Source of the DNA: Lathyrus oleraceus
Taxonomy: Eukaryota > Streptophyta > Magnoliopsida > Fabales > Fabaceae
NCBI RefSeq assembly: GCF_024323335.1
Contig: NC_066580.1
Location: 143,768,188-143,832,187, forward strand
Reading direction: 5' to 3'
Length of the DNA stretch: 64,000 bases
Positions 60,178-64,000 of this stretch are shown here, piece by piece. Both the position numbers and the translations under genes were made by a program. Below the pieces are notes generated by a model. The model did no database searches. It saw nothing but the letters and a program-made list of their open reading frames with translations, and had not been told where the DNA came from. The stretch's first letter is position 1. Every line of letters begins with the position of its first letter.

Positions 60178-63100
60178 GTAATAGCTTTTCAAAAATATTT
60201 GTAATGAAATGGGAGCCACCATCACTGATGACAAGTCTCGGCACGCCGAATCTAGGGAAGATTATGCGCTTAAAGGGTCTAATTACCACTCGTGTGTCAT
60301 TTGTTGGAGAGGATATAGCCTCGATCCATTTTGATACGTAATCGACTGCAACGAGGATGTACTTGTTACCAAAAGAGGATGGGAATGGTCCCATAAAATC
60401 GATTCCCCAAACATCGAAGACTTCTACTTCCAAAATGCCTTTAAGTGGCATTTTTTCATGTCTAGATATGTTTCCAGTGCATTGACACCGGTCACAATTG
60501 ATGATCGCGATGTGGACATCTTTCCATAGAATGGGCCAAAAGAGGCTGGCTTGCAAGATCTTAGCGCAAATCTGTGAGGCGCTTGCATATCCTCCATAGG
60601 GAGCAGAATGACAATGGGACATTATGGTTTCTACCTCATCTTCAGGGACACATCGACAAAAGACACCGTCGGCGCCTCTCTTAAAAAGCAGAGGCTCATC
60701 CTAATAGTAATGTTTAAGATCGTGGAAGAATTTTTTCTTTTATTGGTAAGTCAAGTCTGGTGGAAGCACCTCAACTGCTAACTAGTTGACGAAGTCAGCA
60801 TACCATGGCAGTGTGGTTTTAGTGTAAATTTCTTCTACTACCTCGTTTATTTTGGTATCCTTATAGGTTAATGCACATTTAGCTGTATTGCTTTCCAGTT
60901 GAGCTATGAGTCGTTCGTAAGGGAAATCGTCATTTATAGGCACTCGTTCAAGTTCAATACCTTCTATTCTTGACAAGTGGTCGACCATGACGTTTTCAGT
61001 GCCCCTATTATCCTTGATTTCTAGGTCAAACTCATATAGTAGTAAGATCCACCTTAGGAGTCTTGGTTTGGCGTCCTTTTCATTTAACAGGTACCTAATA
61101 GCATCATGATCAGTATAGATAATTATCTTTGCTCCTACTAGGTAGGAACATAATTTATCTAGAGCGAAGACTACGGCTCAAAGTTCCTTTTCTATGGTGG
61201 CGTAGTTCATCCGTGCAGGGTCTAGGGTTCTACTTGCGTAGTATATTGCATGAAGTTTCTTATCCTTTCTTTGTCCTAAGACTGCGCCTACAGCATAGTC
61301 ACTAGTGTGACACATGATTTCAAAAGGTAACCTCCAATCGGACGGTTCCATGATAGGTGCGGTGATAAGAGTTGTTTTCAGTTGTTCAAACGCTGCTAGG
61401 CATTTGTCATCAAAGATGAATTTGGCGTCTTTCATCAATAAGCAAGTCAGTGGTTTGGTGATTTTTAAGAAATCTTTAATGAATCGCCGGTAGAACCGAC
61501 ATATCCTAAGAAGCTTCGTATCTCTCTTACGGTTTTCGGAGGCTGAAGGTTTTCTATAACTTCTATTTTAGCCTTGTCGACTTCAATCCTCTTATCAGAT
61601 ACTATGTGTCTGAGTATGATCCCTTGTCGGACCATGAAATGACATTTTCCCAGTTTAACACGAGGTTCACTTTTACGCATCTTTTAAGTACCATTTCAAG
61701 ATTCGATAAAAATACTTCAAAGCTCTGTCCGCATACAGAGAAATCATCCATGAAGACCTCCATGATGTCATCTATAAAATCAGCAAAAATTGACATCATG
61801 CATCTTTGGAATGTTGCGGGAGCGTTACACAGTTCGAACGACATTCTTCAGTAGGAGAATGTACCATAGGGACATGTGAAGGTCGTTTTCTCTTGGTCGT
61901 CAAGATGAATAGGAATTTGGAAAAATCCCGAATAACCGTCTAAATAGTAGAAGTGAGAATGCTTAGCCAATCGTTCAAGCATTTGATCGATAAACGGTAA
62001 AGGAAAATGATCCTTCCGAGTGGTTTTGTTCAATTTTCTATAATCAATGCACATTCTACTTCCAGTAACCACTCTTTGTGCTATAGATTCACCATTTTCA
62101 TTATTAACAACTGTGATGCCTACCTTCTTCGGTACGACATATACTGGGCTGACCCATTGACTATCGGGTATCAGGTAGATAATACCCGCTTCTAACAGCT
62201 TATATACTTCTTTCTTTACTACATCACTCATAATGGGATTTATCCTTCTTTGATGTTCTCTAGAGGTCTTACTGTCTTCCTCTAGCATTATGTGATGCAT
62301 GCATATGGAAGGGCTTATTCCTTTTAGATCTGAGATATTGTAGCCTAATGCAGTTGGATATTTTCTTAAAACATGTATAAGCTTTTCGGTCTCTATTTGT
62401 CCTAAGTCTGAATTGAGTATTACATGTCGCTCGAGTTCAGTGTCTAGGAATTCGTACCTTAGATTTTTGGGTAACGTCTTAAGTTTTAGGGATGGTTTCT
62501 TTGGGCAAGGCATATGATCGGGTGTTAGTGATAGGCATTCACTTAGGCTGTCATCTTGGTATTCCTCACTCGAATTTTCATCTTCAAAAGTAGGAGGCCT
62601 TGGAATTTTTAGTATTTCGAAGTATGATGTTTGTTCATTCTCCATTTCTCTTATACATTCGTCGATGACATCTAGTAGACAACATGTATCGTCTATAGCT
62701 GGTGCCTTTAAGAATTGCGTCCAAATGAATTTGACTTTTTCCTCACCAACTTCAAAGGTTAGCTTGCCTTTCTTAACATCTACAATAGCTCTGGCAGTGG
62801 CTAGGAATGATCCTCCTAATATGATAGGGATGTTCAAATCCTCTTTTATATCCAAGATTATGAAATCAGTAGGAATATAAAATTGTCTTATGCGTACCAG
62901 AATGTTTTCTAACATACCTACGGGAAATTTAACAGAACGATCTGCAAGTGGTACGGACATCCTAGTAGGTCTTAGTTCTCCCATTTTAAGCTTTTCGCAT
63001 ATTGACAGGGGCATTAAGCTAATATTGGCTCCTAAGTCGCATAGTGCTTTGTCTATGACAAACTTTCCGATTACACAGGGTATGGAGAAACTCCATGGCT

Positions 63101-64000
63101 CTTTCAGCTTAAGAGGCATATTGTTTTGTATTATGGCGCTACACTCAACAATAAGTGTAACGATTTTGTTATCCTCTATCTTCTTCTTGTTAGATAAGAT
63201 TTCCTTGAGAAACTTAGCATATGAGGGCATTTGAGTGATAGCTTCCGTAAAGGGTATTATGATATTCAATTATTTTAGAAGCTCTACAAATTTTTTAAAT
63301 TGCCCTACACTTTTAGATTTAACAAGTCTTTGAGGATAATGGATAGGAGGTTTATATAGTGGTGGAGGCACATAAGGTTCTTCTTTCTCTATGGCCTCTT
63401 CGCTTTTATCTTCCTCTAGTTCTTCTTCCTTCTTAGTTACCTTACCAGGGTCTTGGTGCATGGCTAGGTTTTGAATTCCAGGGTCGGTCCGTCCGTCTAG
63501 TTCTGTCCCACTTCATAGTATAATAGCATTTGCATGACCTTTCGGGTTTGGCTGCGGTTGTCCAGGAAATATGCCTGCAGGGGCAGCAATAGGTGCTTGT
63601 TGTTGAGCCACTTGTGAGTATTTATGATAGCTTTATGATATCCTGGTGGTACAACAGGTGCTTGGTTAGGTGCATACAATGCATTATTGTTTTTGTACGA
63701 AAAGTTAGGATGATTCTTCCAATTTGGGTTATAGGTGTTTGAGTAAGGGTTTCCTTGAGCATAGTTCACCTGGTTTATGGAGACTCCCGTCAGGAGTTGA
63801 CATTCAGGGGCAGGATGCCCACGAACTCCGCATATCTCGCGGTTTGGTGCTACGGCAGCCACGGTGGCTGCGGGTGTTATGGTTAAGTTGTCTATCTTTT
63901 GAATAAGAACGTCTACCTTAGCATTAACATGGTCAAGACTACTTAATTCATACCGCCTTTCATTGGAGGTTTCTCTATGGAGGTTCTTTCGCTTCCCCAC
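60178..64000 (-). pseudogene. Athila-type Ty3/gypsy gag-pol remnant, runs off window end
   Basis: Read on the minus strand from 64000: gag tail with a half zinc knuckle, ICGVRGHPAPEC (64000-63497); a linker ending QRLVKSKSVGQFKKFVELLK (63461-63270); protease of the Athila style, LCDLGANISLMPLSIC (in the 63269-61848 frame), followed by RT palm sequence MCIDYRKLNKTTRKDHFPLPFIDQ; RT with FMDD in place of YxDD (about 61740-61760); RNase H pieces (61680-60782; FEIMCHTSDYAVGAVLGQR); integrase with HC residues, [15 protein letters not shown] and VISDGGSHF (60622-60178). Several frameshifts and stops separate the pieces. The integrase is cut before its catalytic Glu by the Ogre-type LTR fragment. Confidence 0.88.

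Overview
This 64-kb window is plant nuclear DNA and looks like a large, retrotransposon-rich legume genome of the pea/vetch tribe (Fabeae). The evidence is Ogre-type Ty3/gypsy elements with very long LTRs, a Tat-lineage gypsy element with an antisense gene, Athila-type pol, Ty1/copia copies, LINE and MULE remnants, and plant genes with many short introns. I see no prokaryotic feature and no rRNA, tRNA or CRISPR locus.

Layout. 1-4672: 5' part of a minus-strand Ogre-like element (gag, PBS, 1.96-kb LTR) that lies inside a plus-strand Ogre-type element, of which 657 bp of 3' internal DNA (4673-5329) and one 4.67-kb LTR (5330-9998) remain. 11380-16149 (minus): a D53/SMXL6-7-8-type gene (strigolactone signalling repressor). 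Its D1 ATPase region is missing, and its RGKT degron position reads IRKT. 17690-19400: 3' end of a decayed copia element. 19799-29576: a full-length Tat-lineage gypsy element with 601-bp LTRs that look identical and a perfect GTAGG target-site duplication. It has one gag-pol ORF with no visible protease, plus a three-exon antisense gene. 29582-34235: decayed intergenic DNA with MULE-like and LINE remnants. 34241-38601: a minus-strand copia element inserted in the LINE remnant (TSD CCTTT).

39082-50845: two tandem, same-strand (minus) phosphoinositide-specific phospholipase C genes. Each has nine exons with matching intron phases and complete-looking products of 575 and 595 residues. Their introns carry MITEs, one of which has a paralogous empty site. 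50846-57280: AT-rich repetitive DNA with a tandem duplication of about 0.7 kb. 57281-60177: a second, internal fragment of the Ogre-type LTR, abutting a truncated Athila-type integrase. 60178-64000 (minus): decayed Athila-like pol and gag that runs off the window.

The host genes are therefore three: one SMXL-like gene, possibly a pseudogene or neofunctionalised copy, and two PLC paralogs. The rest is mainly mobile DNA. All gene models were read by eye from ORFs, splice-site grammar and family motifs; no alignment or database search was run.
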